A DNA stretch of 64,000 nucleotides. It comes from CBDIDH01 sp965277595. GTDB lineage: Bacteria > Planctomycetota > Planctomycetia > Isosphaerales > Isosphaeraceae. The stretch is taken from NCBI GenBank assembly GCA_965277595.1, contig CBDIDH010000002.1, forward strand, positions 4,588,001-4,652,000. Direction: 5' to 3'. The first letter of the stretch is position 1. Each line of letters begins with the position of its first letter. Positions 8,387-17,444 of this stretch are shown piece after piece. The position numbers and the translations under genes are program-made. The notes under the pieces were generated by a model. The model saw nothing but the letters and a program-made list of their open reading frames with translations. It had not been told where the DNA came from and searched no databases.

Positions 8387-11300
8387 TCATCGGCTTTCGA
8401 GAACGCTCTCGTTGCGCAGATATATTTCGTTGAGGGCCTCGATCGTCTCGGGCTTCGGCTCCTCCCAGAGCCCGCGCTGAGCGGCCTCGATGAGCCGTTC
8501 GGCCATCGACCGCAGCGCCCAGGGGTTCTTTTCCTGGAGGAAGTCTTGAACCTTGGGATCGAACAGGTACGCCTCGCTGATCGACTCGAACATCCAGTCG
8601 TCAATGACCTGCGCGGTGGCCTCGTAACCGAAGAGGTAGTCGACGGTGGCGGCCATCTCGAAGGCCCCTTTGTACCCGTGCCGCATCACCGAGGCGATCC
8701 ATTTCGGATTCACGACCCGCGATCGGAAGACGCGGCGGGCCTCGTCGGCGAGGTCGCGGACCCGGACATTGTCGGGGTTCGACGTATCGCCGAAGTAGGC
8801 CGCGGGGTTCTCGCCCGTCAAATTGCGGATCGCGGCGATCATGCCGCCGTGGAACTGGAAATAGTCGTCACTGTCAAAAATGTCGTGCTCGCGGTTGTCC
8901 TGGTTCTGGACGGCGACCGAGACCTGACTGAGTCGCCGTTTAAACGGTTCGGCCGCGGCGACGCCGTGGTCGGTCGCCGTGTAGGCATACGAGCCCCAGC
9001 GGATATAGACCTCGGCCAGGTCGTCGTCGTTCTTCCAGTTCCGTTCGTCGATCAGGTTGAGCAGCCCGGCGCCGTAACTTCCCGGCTTCGAACCGAAGAC
9101 GCGGTAGCGTGATTGCTTCGCGGCCTCAACGGCAGTCACGCCCGACGCTTCAAGCCCGCGGCGGTCGCGCTGGACGTGGGATCGGAGGTAATTGGCGTCG
9201 TCGGATTCGTCGGCCCCGGCGACGAGGTTCACGGCCTTGTCGAGAAGCTCGATGACGTTCGGAAAAGCGTCGCGGAAGAACCCGGAGATCCGCACGGTGA
9301 CGTCGATCCGGGGTCGGCCGAGTACGTCGAGCGGGATCAGTTCGATCCCGTTGAGACGTCGGCTTTCGGGAACCCAGACGGGACGGACACCCATCAGATA
9401 AAGGATCTCGGCAATGTCATCGCCGTGGGTCCGCATGGTGCTGGTGCCCCAGACGACGATGCCGATGCTCCGGGGGTACTTGCCGTCGTTCTCGGCGAGG
9501 TACTTTTCGATCAGGCGTTCGGCGGCCTGGGTGCCGACCTTCCAGGCGGTCTCGGTGGGGATCGTGTGAATGTCGATGCTGTAGAAGTTGCGGCCGGTCG
9601 GCAGGATGCGGGCCATCCCTCGGGTCGGTGCGCCGCTGGGACCGGCGGGGACCATCCGGCCCGAGAGGCCGCGGAGCAGGTTTGTGAGTTCGTCGGTGGT
9701 GCGGTCGAGGCGGGGCAGAATTTCATGAAGAATGAAGCGAAATGAGCGGATTAAATCCTTATCTTTCTCCAACACCATCCGGTCCGGCAGACGGCTTACA
9801 CTGTCGCTTTCCATCTGGCAGCGGATCAATTGCCGGTTGTAATCATCGATTGCACCCGAGAGGTCACCGATCGTCCAGACTTGACCCACTGGCATCGCAA
9901 GACTTTTTCGCACCTTCTCCGTGAGCACCTCATCACCAAGCGGTGTTCCTAAACTGGACGAGAGCAGGTTGGTGTCAATCTCCAGACAGCGAGCCAGGGC
10001 GGTTCGTAAGGAAAGAATCTCTCCATTATCGAGTCGCATCATGGCTTGTATCAGGCCAATTCGTTGCTCTCCCTGCGGCGGCTCTCCAAAAATGTGCAAA
10101 CCGTCCCGAATCTGCGCATCCCCGAGTTCGCACAAGTAGCCGTCAATCTCCTGCAAGAACCCGTCGAACTCCTCAGCCCCGGGACAACGATCCACTTTCA
10201 AGTCGCGTTCAAGATTATTCTTGGTAACGAGTGACCAGATCTGTTGCGTGATGTACGGCAGCTTGGTCGGGTCTAGCGAGGCCATCCGGTAATATTCGTC
10301 GAGCAACTGTTCGAGGCGGGCAAGGTCGTCATAGGTCTCGGCCTGGGTCATCGGCGGGATCAGGTGATCGATGATGACCGCGTGCCCCCGGCGCTTGGCC
10401 TGCGTGCCTTCGCCGGGATTATTGATGATGTACGGGTAGAAATTGGGGAGGTCGCTGAGCATGACCTCGGGATAGCAACCTTCCGAAAGGGCCGTCGCCT
10501 TGCCGGGGAGCCATTCGAGGTTGCCGTGCTTGCCCATGTGCATCACCGCCTGGGCGGCGAACTCGTCGCGAATCCAGCGGTAATAGGCAAGATAATGATG
10601 CGTGGGTGGCAGATCCGGGCTGTGGTAGATCGCCATCGGATCAGCACCAAAACCGCGCGGGGGCTGGATGCCGACGAAGACGTTGCCGAAGATCAGGCCA
10701 GGGATCGCCAGCCTGTCTTCGATCCGCCCGACCGGGCCGAGCGGGACGCCCCATTGCTCGACCATCGCGCGGCGTGACGATGCCGGAAGCTCGTTGAACC
10801 AGGCGTCATACGTCGCCAGGCTGACGTGGCCGACGGCGTGGCGCAACTGGTCGTCGGTGAGGAATTCCTCGTCATTCGTGCAGCCGTCGATAAGCTGGTG
10901 CATCAAGGCGTCGCCGTCGCTCGGGATCTCGCCGATGTCATAACCGGCTTCGCCCAGCGCACGCAGAACGTTCATCACCGAGGCCGGCGTGTCGAGGCCG
11001 ACGCCGTTGCCGATCCGGGCGTTCTTCGTCGGATAATTGCCGAAGAGGATCGCCACGCGCTTCTCGGCGTTCGGCGTTGACCGCAATTGGGCGTGATTCA
11101 AGGCGAGCCGAACAGCGAACGAGACGCGGTCGGCGACGGGAACATACGCCTTGATCGCCGTGCCGAGGCGGTCGTCAAACCCGGCCTCTTCCTTGAAGCT
11201 GACCGCGGTGCTATGAATCCGGCCGTCGAACTCGGGAAGAACCACGTTCATCGCCGTATCACGAGGCGTCAGGCCGGCGGAACTGGCTTCCCAATCGGCC

Positions 11301-12178
11301 CGGCTCGACGTGCAGAGCACAGCCTGGATCACCGGCACGTCGAGCCGTTCGAGAAGGTCGACAACCGGCCCGGTCGCCTCGGTGTGCGATTCCTCGCCGA
11401 GCCTGGCGACGGTGAAGCTCAGGGTGCTGATGATGACGTCCACCCGAGCGCCGCCGGTCTCGTCGGTCAGAAAGTCGCGAAAGACGACGGGAACGCCGTC
11501 GACGCTGTCGGGATCGTCCTTCAGGCTATAGCAAAAAACCGCCAGAGGATTCGCGCCGCGCGATTCGACCTCTCGAATGATCGCGTCGATCGGCGCGACG
11601 TTACCGGACATCCAGTGCGCCCGATAAAAGAGGATGCCGACGGTCGGCCGCCCGGCCTTTGCGTGGCCGTTTTGCCAGTCGGCCAGCGTCAGGCCGTCGG
11701 GTGCATCGGGATGATAAAGGCCGTCGCGGGGCAGGGGGGTCGGCGGTTCGTAGCCGAGGCCGGTGAGAAGGACATTGTCACTCAGGCAGCGCAACAGGTT
11801 GACGAGGTTCGAGACGCCTCCCTGGGTCAGATACTCGAAAAGCTGGGTAACGAGCGGCAAGGGGGCGTGACAGAGCGCGGTCAGCTCAGGATCAAGCGCC
11901 TGTTCGCCCGGCAAGGCGATGAACGGAATGCCTCGTGCCTTGCATTCGCGAGAGAGGCGTTCAAAACCGTCCGCGAAATAGGGTCGGCCGCCGAGGACCC
12001 GGACAATCACGACACGCGCCTGTTGCAGATCGTCGGCGAGGAACCGATTGAGGGCGTCAACGTTCTGAAGGTCGTTGACGTTGCGGGCGCGAACCGGGGG
12101 GAAGTCGTCGGGGAGCCGGCGAATGGCCGCGGCGAGGGCCTGGATCTCGGTATCGGCGGACGTGAGGAGAAGAAACAC
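8387..12178 (-). CDS. cobN: cobaltochelatase large subunit CobN
   Basis: A protein of about 1263 residues, normal for CobN, which inserts Co(II) into hydrogenobyrinic acid a,c-diamide. The start is placed at GTG 12178, giving MFLLLTSADTEIQ, because CobN proteins begin in this way and the frame above it is leader and riboswitch sequence. Family signatures include GYEPPTPLPRDG, LFGNYPTKNARIGN, HMGKHGNLEWLPGK near 545, and GTSTMRTHGDDIAEILYLMG. The C-terminal region ends in VQDFLQEKNPWALRSMAERL. It heads the seven-gene operon and is preceded by a cobalamin riboswitch. Confidence 0.95.
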   Translation of the reverse strand: MFLLLTSADTEIQALAAAIRRLPDDFPPVRARNVNDLQNVDALNRFLADDLQQARVVIVRVLGGRPYFADGFERLSRECKARGIPFIALPGEQALDPELTALCHAPLPLVTQLFEYLTQGGVSNLVNLLRCLSDNVLLTGLGYEPPTPLPRDGLYHPDAPDGLTLADWQNGHAKAGRPTVGILFYRAHWMSGNVAPIDAIIREVESRGANPLAVFCYSLKDDPDSVDGVPVVFRDFLTDETGGARVDVIISTLSFTVARLGEESHTEATGPVVDLLERLDVPVIQAVLCTSSRADWEASSAGLTPRDTAMNVVLPEFDGRIHSTAVSFKEEAGFDDRLGTAIKAYVPVADRVSFAVRLALNHAQLRSTPNAEKRVAILFGNYPTKNARIGNGVGLDTPASVMNVLRALGEAGYDIGEIPSDGDALMHQLIDGCTNDEEFLTDDQLRHAVGHVSLATYDAWFNELPASSRRAMVEQWGVPLGPVGRIEDRLAIPGLIFGNVFVGIQPPRGFGADPMAIYHSPDLPPTHHYLAYYRWIRDEFAAQAVMHMGKHGNLEWLPGKATALSEGCYPEVMLSDLPNFYPYIINNPGEGTQAKRRGHAVIIDHLIPPMTQAETYDDLARLEQLLDEYYRMASLDPTKLPYITQQIWSLVTKNNLERDLKVDRCPGAEEFDGFLQEIDGYLCELGDAQIRDGLHIFGEPPQGEQRIGLIQAMMRLDNGEILSLRTALARCLEIDTNLLSSSLGTPLGDEVLTEKVRKSLAMPVGQVWTIGDLSGAIDDYNRQLIRCQMESDSVSRLPDRMVLEKDKDLIRSFRFILHEILPRLDRTTDELTNLLRGLSGRMVPAGPSGAPTRGMARILPTGRNFYSIDIHTIPTETAWKVGTQAAERLIEKYLAENDGKYPRSIGIVVWGTSTMRTHGDDIAEILYLMGVRPVWVPESRRLNGIELIPLDVLGRPRIDVTVRISGFFRDAFPNVIELLDKAVNLVAGADESDDANYLRSHVQRDRRGLEASGVTAVEAAKQSRYRVFGSKPGSYGAGLLNLIDERNWKNDDDLAEVYIRWGSYAYTATDHGVAAAEPFKRRLSQVSVAVQNQDNREHDIFDSDDYFQFHGGMIAAIRNLTGENPAAYFGDTSNPDNVRVRDLADEARRVFRSRVVNPKWIASVMRHGYKGAFEMAATVDYLFGYEATAQVIDDWMFESISEAYLFDPKVQDFLQEKNPWALRSMAERLIEAAQRGLWEEPKPETIEALNEIYLRNESVLESR

Positions 12179-12202
12179 GGGTCGACCTCGCCTTTCCGTC
12201 CG

Positions 12203-12237
12203 AAAAACTCGCCCCCGTCGACGCCCCCGCGCGGGGG
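12203..12237 (-). terminator. possible riboswitch expression-platform hairpin
   Basis: On the minus strand a GC-only palindrome (CCCCCGCGCGGGGG, 12224-12237) and a following GGGGG run can form alternative stems. They run into GAGTTTTT (A-run at 12203-12207 on the plus strand), just before the cobN start. This is the layout of a transcription-terminating expression platform. A second perfect palindrome (CCGAGGCGCGCCTCGG) lies at 12311-12326. No folding was computed. Confidence 0.4.
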
Positions 12238-12383
12238 TAGGTCGGGCCGAAGTCTCGGGAAAGGCGGGGCCGTGGGTGCGCGAGCCTTCCCGGAGTTTCC
12301 TGGGGAAGACCCGAGGCGCGCCTCGGTCCGCGAAATCCCTCGACCGCCTTGCCCTCGAAGGCGACGGAGGAGCCAACTGTCCC

Positions 12384-12556
12384 GGTCCGGTCTTCTGGCT
12401 CGTGGGCCTTCGCGGGTCTCGACCTTCCCACCCGAACTTTCGGGCAGTGATCGTTTCTCAACCGTTTGAGAACCGCGTTCCCACTTACAGCGGCGGGGCC
12501 GCGCCGGCTTTGAACCGGCTTCCCTACGACCGGGACTTTCTGATCCTGATGCGGAC
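12384..12556 (-). promoter_or_regulatory. cobalamin riboswitch upstream of cobN
   Basis: Read on the minus strand, the region holds the B12-box core almost to consensus: GGGAAGCCGGT, then AAAGCCGGCGCGG, CCCCGCCGCTGTAA, and further on AGCCAGAAGACCGG. These match the conserved elements of the AdoCbl riboswitch (GGGAA..GGTG, the GCGCGG..CCCGCCACTGT box, and the closing AGTCAGGA-type segment). A variable hairpin arm lies between (about 12420-12480). It ends about 200 bases before the cobN start. High adenosylcobalamin should therefore switch the whole operon off. Confidence 0.93.
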
Positions 12557-12840
12557 AGACCTAAAAATTGCGGTTCCACAGTCCTGAACACCGGCCATCA
12601 TGATGGAGACGAGGCCGCCCCGGCGTCAAGGGTGTTTCAGACGGATCAAAACAAGATTCCTTCGATTCGGCGGAAAACGGTCGAGAACCCTTCCGCGTAC
12701 GTCCCGATCCTCGGCCATCGGCCATGGAAACGCCAGACTTCGCGATCCCCCGGGACGTTGGGGTTACGATGCGCAGGGGCCTTTCGGTAAAGTGCGACGA
12801 AGGGCAAGGGTCGGCGATCGTCGAGCAGGGAGGTTCCTGG

Positions 12841-13986
12841 ATGGATTTTGGTTTGTCGGCGACGCAACAAGACTGGCACGACCGCGCCGTGGCCTTCGCC
12901 CGAAGCGAACTGGCCGATGATCTTCTCGGCCGCGACGAGCGCCAGGAGTTCTGGCGCGAGGGGTGGGAACGCTGCGCCCGGTTCGGAATCCAGGGGTTGC
13001 CGATCCCCGAAGCGCAGGGCGGCCAGGGCCAGGATCTCGCCGTGACCTTGGCCGCGATGGAGGGCCTTGGCTACGGCTGCGAGGACAGCGGCCTGATCTT
13101 CGCCTTGAATGCCTCGCTCTGGACGGTCGCCATTCCGATCCTTCTCTACGGAACCGACGACCAGAAGCGCCGGTACGTGCCGGGTCTCTGCGACGGATCG
13201 ATCGTCGGCGCGAATGGAGCGTCGGAGGTCGGGGCGGGCTCCGACATTTACGCGATGTCAACCCGGGCCGAACGGAACGGAGATTTCTGGGTCCTGAACG
13301 GCCGGAAAATCTGGGTGACGAGCGGTCCGGTGGCCGACCTCTTCGTCTGCTACGCGACGACGGATCAGGCCCTGGGAATCATGGGCATCCACGCCTTCAT
13401 CATCCCGGCCGATGCGCCTGGGTTCCGGGTCGTCCGCGAGATCAAGAAACTGGGCCTGCGAACCGTCCCGATGGGAGAGCTCGCGCTGGACGATTGCCGG
13501 ATTCCCGCGGAAAACCTGCTCGGCCGCGAGGGGCGCGGAGCCGAGGTCTTTCAAACGTCGATGGAATGGGAGCGAGGCGCGATCCTCGCCTGGACCCTGG
13601 GAACGATGCGCAGGCAGCTTGAACGTTGCATCGAGCACGCGAAATCGCGGAAGCAGTTCGGCAAGGCGATCGGCCGCAACCAGGCAGTCGCCAACCGGAT
13701 CGTCAATATGTCGATCCGGCTGGAGACCTGCCGACCGCTTCTTTACAAGGTCGGCTGGCTCAAGTCGCAGCGCAAGGATGCGACACTCGCCGCCGCGATG
13801 GCCAAGCTCCACGTCTCGGAATGCTTCGTCCAAAATAGCCTCGATGCGGTCCAGATTTTTGGGGCATCGGGTTACGCGATTGAGTCGGGCATCGAGCGCG
13901 ACCTCAGAGACAGCGTCGGCAGCCTGATCTTCTCCGGCACGAACGACATTCAGCGCAATATCATCGCGCGACATTTGCGACTCTGA
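12841..13986 (+). CDS. acyl-CoA dehydrogenase family protein
   Basis: A 381-residue protein of normal acyl-CoA dehydrogenase length. The ATG at 12841 is chosen because GGGAGG precedes it; the longer frame runs back towards the riboswitch. Family signatures are ANGASEVGAGSD, the FAD-binding KIWVTSGPVADLFVCYA segment, KKLGLRTVPMGELALDDCRIP and the C-terminal FSGTNDIQRNIIARHLRL. The usual catalytic glutamate of the C-terminal EGT motif is Ser365 here. A glutamate is present at MEWERG (residue 244), the location used by isovaleryl-CoA dehydrogenase. Substrate unknown. It is transcribed alone, divergent from cobN. Confidence 0.88.
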   Translation: MDFGLSATQQDWHDRAVAFARSELADDLLGRDERQEFWREGWERCARFGIQGLPIPEAQGGQGQDLAVTLAAMEGLGYGCEDSGLIFALNASLWTVAIPILLYGTDDQKRRYVPGLCDGSIVGANGASEVGAGSDIYAMSTRAERNGDFWVLNGRKIWVTSGPVADLFVCYATTDQALGIMGIHAFIIPADAPGFRVVREIKKLGLRTVPMGELALDDCRIPAENLLGREGRGAEVFQTSMEWERGAILAWTLGTMRRQLERCIEHAKSRKQFGKAIGRNQAVANRIVNMSIRLETCRPLLYKVGWLKSQRKDATLAAAMAKLHVSECFVQNSLDAVQIFGASGYAIESGIERDLRDSVGSLIFSGTNDIQRNIIARHLRL

Positions 13987-14113
13987 GCCAATGGCACTCA
14001 GACCGTGGCCAGGGCCAACTCAAAGCGAGGCTGCCCCATTGCGACAGGCCCGGCCGTCGGTTATCAAGGGATCTCCAGATTCTGGAACACCCTTATCACG
14101 TAAGAGGTCCTTT

Positions 14114-15859
14114 ATGAAGGCTGGCGAAGTGGCCGCACCCAACGCGAAGCGCCTGCTCTGGGCGGGCTTCATGGCCATCATGGCCTCGGGGGTCGGGTTC
14201 TCAATCCGCGCGGGTATCCTTGGGCAATGGGCGGAGCAGTATGGGTTCACCCAGACGGAGTTGGGGGCGATCACCGGCGGCGGCCTGACCGGGTTCGGTA
14301 TCATCATCCTCATCAGCGCCCTGCTCGCCGATAAGATCGGTTATGGCAGCCTGATGGTGACGGCCTTCGCGATGCACCTGGCCTCCGCCGCCTTGACGCT
14401 GGCAACGGGCCTGGCCTTTGCCTCGGGGGGCAAACCCGCCGCCTTCCAGTGCCTCTTCTGGGGAATGTTCCTCTTCGCCGTCGGAAACGGGATCGCGGAG
14501 GCGGTCGTCAACCCGCTCGTGGCCACTCTCTTTCCGAACGACCGAACTCATTACCTGAACATCTTGCACGCCGGCTGGCCGGGCGGCCTGATCGTCGGCG
14601 GCCTGATTTCGATCGTCTTCACCGGCGAGAGTCTCTTTGGCTGGAAGCCACTGGCCAAGGCGCTTCCCTGGCAATACCAGATCTCCTTCTTCCTGGTACC
14701 GGTGGCGATTTACGGCCTGATGATGCTGGGTCAGAGCTTCCCCAAGTCAGAGGCCAGCCGACAAGGCGTCTCCTACCGTAACATGCTCCGGGAAATCGGA
14801 ATGCTCGGCGGGGCCATTGTCTGCCTCTTGCTGGGCCTTTTCTTCAACAACGACCTGAAACTGCCGCTCATCCTGTCGGTGATCCTGGCCGGGGGCTTGT
14901 GGCTTCTCTTCTCGTATGTGACTGGATTCCACGCCGGCCCGATCTTGCTCGCGGTGCTGCTGGTGACGCATGCCCTGGTGGGTTACGTCGAGTTGGGAAC
15001 CGACTCCTGGATCGGCAAGATCACCGGCGCGATCATGGCCTCGAAGCAAAAGGGCCTGATGCTCTTCGTCTACACGTCGAGCCTGATGTTCGCCCTCCGC
15101 TTCTTCGCGGGTCCGATCGTTGAGCGAACCTCACCGCTTGGCCTCCTCTGCGCGAGTGGCGTCCTCGGCGCGATCGGGCTGACCCTGCTCGGCAATGCGA
15201 CTTCCGTCGGCTTCTGCATCCTTGCCGCGACCGTCTACGCTTGCGGCAAGACCTTCCTCTGGCCAACGATGCTTGCTGTCGTCTCCGAGCAGTTTCCGCG
15301 AGGCGGAGCGATCACCATTGGCACCATCGGCGGCGTGGGGATGCTCTCAGCCGGTCTGCTCGGCGGCCCCGGGATCGGGTTCGAGCAGGACCATTACGCC
15401 TCGGAGCGGCTCAAGGATAAAGACGCCGCCGTTTATGAACGCTACAAGGCACCGACCGAGAACGCTTTCCTGATGTTCCGCACGGTCGGCCTGGACGGGG
15501 CCAAGGTTGGCGTCCTGGAAGACAACGGCAAGGAAGCAACCCGCGCGTTGAGCGTCCTCAAGGCTGACCCCAAGGCGACTCCGGAATCGATCGCGATCCA
15601 GGAGAAGCTGGTCAACTGGTGGAAAGGCGCCGAGGCGACGGCCGCGACCGACAAGGGCCTTGTTACGGACGCGAGCCTCTACGGAGGTCGGATGGCCCTC
15701 AAGATCACCGCGATGGTTCCGGCGACCATGGCATTGATCTATCTCGGCCTGGTCCTCTATTTCAAGGCGAAAGGCGGCTACCGGCCCCAGATCCTCATCG
15801 ACAAGCACGAGGAAGCGTTGCTAATGGCCGGTGGATCGGTGGGTCCCGCGGAATATTGA
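14114..15859 (+). CDS. MFS transporter with large extramembrane insertion
   Basis: A 581-residue multipass protein. The ATG at 14114 follows AAGAGG at good spacing; the longer frame to 13991 lacks a ribosome site. At least ten hydrophobic segments are seen, starting with RLLWAGFMAIMASGVGF. An unusual hydrophilic stretch at roughly 420-525 (QDHYASERLKDKD to TDASLYGGRM) precedes the last membrane segment (ITAMVPATMALIYLGLVLYF). MFS proteins of similar topology transport sugars or organic acids; the substrate is not evident. A perfect 10-bp hairpin follows the stop. Confidence 0.8.
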   Translation: MKAGEVAAPNAKRLLWAGFMAIMASGVGFSIRAGILGQWAEQYGFTQTELGAITGGGLTGFGIIILISALLADKIGYGSLMVTAFAMHLASAALTLATGLAFASGGKPAAFQCLFWGMFLFAVGNGIAEAVVNPLVATLFPNDRTHYLNILHAGWPGGLIVGGLISIVFTGESLFGWKPLAKALPWQYQISFFLVPVAIYGLMMLGQSFPKSEASRQGVSYRNMLREIGMLGGAIVCLLLGLFFNNDLKLPLILSVILAGGLWLLFSYVTGFHAGPILLAVLLVTHALVGYVELGTDSWIGKITGAIMASKQKGLMLFVYTSSLMFALRFFAGPIVERTSPLGLLCASGVLGAIGLTLLGNATSVGFCILAATVYACGKTFLWPTMLAVVSEQFPRGGAITIGTIGGVGMLSAGLLGGPGIGFEQDHYASERLKDKDAAVYERYKAPTENAFLMFRTVGLDGAKVGVLEDNGKEATRALSVLKADPKATPESIAIQEKLVNWWKGAEATAATDKGLVTDASLYGGRMALKITAMVPATMALIYLGLVLYFKAKGGYRPQILIDKHEEALLMAGGSVGPAEY

Positions 15860-15864
15860 GGCCA

Positions 15865-15891
15865 CCTCGACGGGTATTTCGCCCGTCGAGG
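15865..15891 (+). terminator. hairpin after the MFS gene
   Basis: CCTCGACGGG (15865-15874) and CCCGTCGAGG (15882-15891) form a perfect 10-bp stem with a 7-base loop, six bases after the stop codon. The tail is only mildly T-rich (TTCGTAATT), so it is either an intrinsic terminator or a 3'-end stabilising hairpin. Confidence 0.6.
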
Positions 15892-15966
15892 TTCGTAATT
15901 CGCCGCGCCTGTTCTGGTTTCCAAATGCGTCGCCGACCAGTCATTCCTGGGGGTTGAGCTGAGACG

Positions 15967-17427
15967 ATGTCCGACCTCCCGGAATGGCCGAACGCATTGC
16001 GGGCCGCGCTGAAGAGCCCGGCGCTGGAGCGGAGAGGGTGGGAGTGGTCGCTGGCGCCGCAATTGATCGGCCTCTTCCTCTGGGTTGCCTTCTTTGACCA
16101 GATTCCGCAAGAAACCCTCACGCCGGGGGGCATCGCCTGGCCGGTCCTGGGCGCCGCGGTCGCGGGATGGCTGTGTTATTTCGGTCTGTATCGATCGACG
16201 GCCTTGTGGGGCATGTCGACCGGCAGGCCGCTGGGAGTCGTGGCAACGTCGACCTTCGGCGTGAACGGGGCGACCTGGGTGCCGGGCCTCTTGCTCTCAG
16301 GCGCGGCGGTCGTCTGGCTCGCGGTCTCGACCCTGTACGCAACCGTCCTCAGTCTCCGGGGCCTGGTCCTCATCCAGATGCTGGACCCGAGGTACTTGAA
16401 CCCAGGCGGGGGGCGGGCGCCCGGCATTCTTTTTCTCGTGACCTCGTTGTTCTGGTGCTATGCCGCGGCGCTCGTGGGTCGCTACCTCGTCCGGGTGATC
16501 GCGGCCCTGATGAACGTCTTCACGATCTTGCCCGGCGTCATGCTCGGACTGACGACCGTTCTGGCCTTGCCCGGCCTCCGCGGATACCACGCGGCGCAGG
16601 CGTTTCGACCCGACTGGCCTGTCGGGGTTCCCACCGGAATCTTCTCGGCGGCGCTGACCGCGCAGATGATCTTCGGCTTTTTCGCGACGTCGGGCCTTCT
16701 GGCGGTGGACTGGGGCAACGTCGCCCGAAGCTCGACCGACGTCAAGGCCGCCGGTTGGGTGGGCGTCGCCCTGGGATCGTGGATCGTGGCCACGCTGGCG
16801 ATCCTCACCGTGGCCGGCGCCTCGGCGAAAGACCTGGTTACGGGACCGTCGTTGCGATACGCCTCGGCCCTTGAATCACTTGTCGGAGGCCGGACGGCGG
16901 GCCTGATGCTGATGACATTCGGGCTCGCGGCGCTGGCCGTTGCCTGCTATGCCTCGTTCGTCTTCTCGACCCGGCTCAACGAGACCTGGCCGCGCGTGGC
17001 CCGGACGCGCTGGACGATCCTGGGGGCGGGAATCGCCTGGATTCTGGTCTCGACGGGTCTGGTGGAACGGCTCTTTGACGTCTTCAGCCTCGTCGGCGGC
17101 CTCGCGGCCCCCGCCGTGGGGGCGATCGCGGCCGATCACGTTCGATCAAGGGGCGTCTGGCCAGGCCCTCGAACCGGATACAACCGGGCGGGCCTGATCG
17201 CCTGGGTCTTCGGCGTCGGGTTCGGGCTCGCGCCGATGATCGGTCGGATCGCGGGCCTTTCCAGGGCATGGCCCTGGCTCGCGTCGATGCAACCGGCGGC
17301 TGTCATCGGGTTTTTCGTGGCGTTTTGTACTTATCTCATCGCCGCGAAGCTCGGGGCGGAATCCGCGATCGATGATCGGTTAAAGGAGCATCTTGGCGCG
17401 GACGTACCCGCCGAACCTCTTGCCTGA
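15967..17427 (+). CDS. multipass permease, NCS1 (nucleobase-cation symporter)-like
   Basis: A 486-residue protein with about twelve hydrophobic segments. The N-terminal third resembles cytosine/allantoin permeases: WSLAPQLIGLFLWVAFFDQI, then a glycine-rich segment STGRPLGVVATSTFGVNGA. A helix beginning ILFLVTSLFWCYAAALVGRY follows. Overall length fits the NCS1 family. I assign the family with moderate confidence only, and the substrate is not readable. The gene is probably expressed alone; a hairpin separates it from the MFS gene, and it converges on the GspF-like gene with a 17-base gap. Confidence 0.6.
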   Translation: MSDLPEWPNALRAALKSPALERRGWEWSLAPQLIGLFLWVAFFDQIPQETLTPGGIAWPVLGAAVAGWLCYFGLYRSTALWGMSTGRPLGVVATSTFGVNGATWVPGLLLSGAAVVWLAVSTLYATVLSLRGLVLIQMLDPRYLNPGGGRAPGILFLVTSLFWCYAAALVGRYLVRVIAALMNVFTILPGVMLGLTTVLALPGLRGYHAAQAFRPDWPVGVPTGIFSAALTAQMIFGFFATSGLLAVDWGNVARSSTDVKAAGWVGVALGSWIVATLAILTVAGASAKDLVTGPSLRYASALESLVGGRTAGLMLMTFGLAALAVACYASFVFSTRLNETWPRVARTRWTILGAGIAWILVSTGLVERLFDVFSLVGGLAAPAVGAIAADHVRSRGVWPGPRTGYNRAGLIAWVFGVGFGLAPMIGRIAGLSRAWPWLASMQPAAVIGFFVAFCTYLIAAKLGAESAIDDRLKEHLGADVPAEPLA

Positions 17428-17444
17428 ACAACTGGCATCGCCCG

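Noticed and set aside
11087..12469. 460-residue plus-strand frame
   Set aside because: It runs antisense through cobN and into the riboswitch; no recognisable protein.
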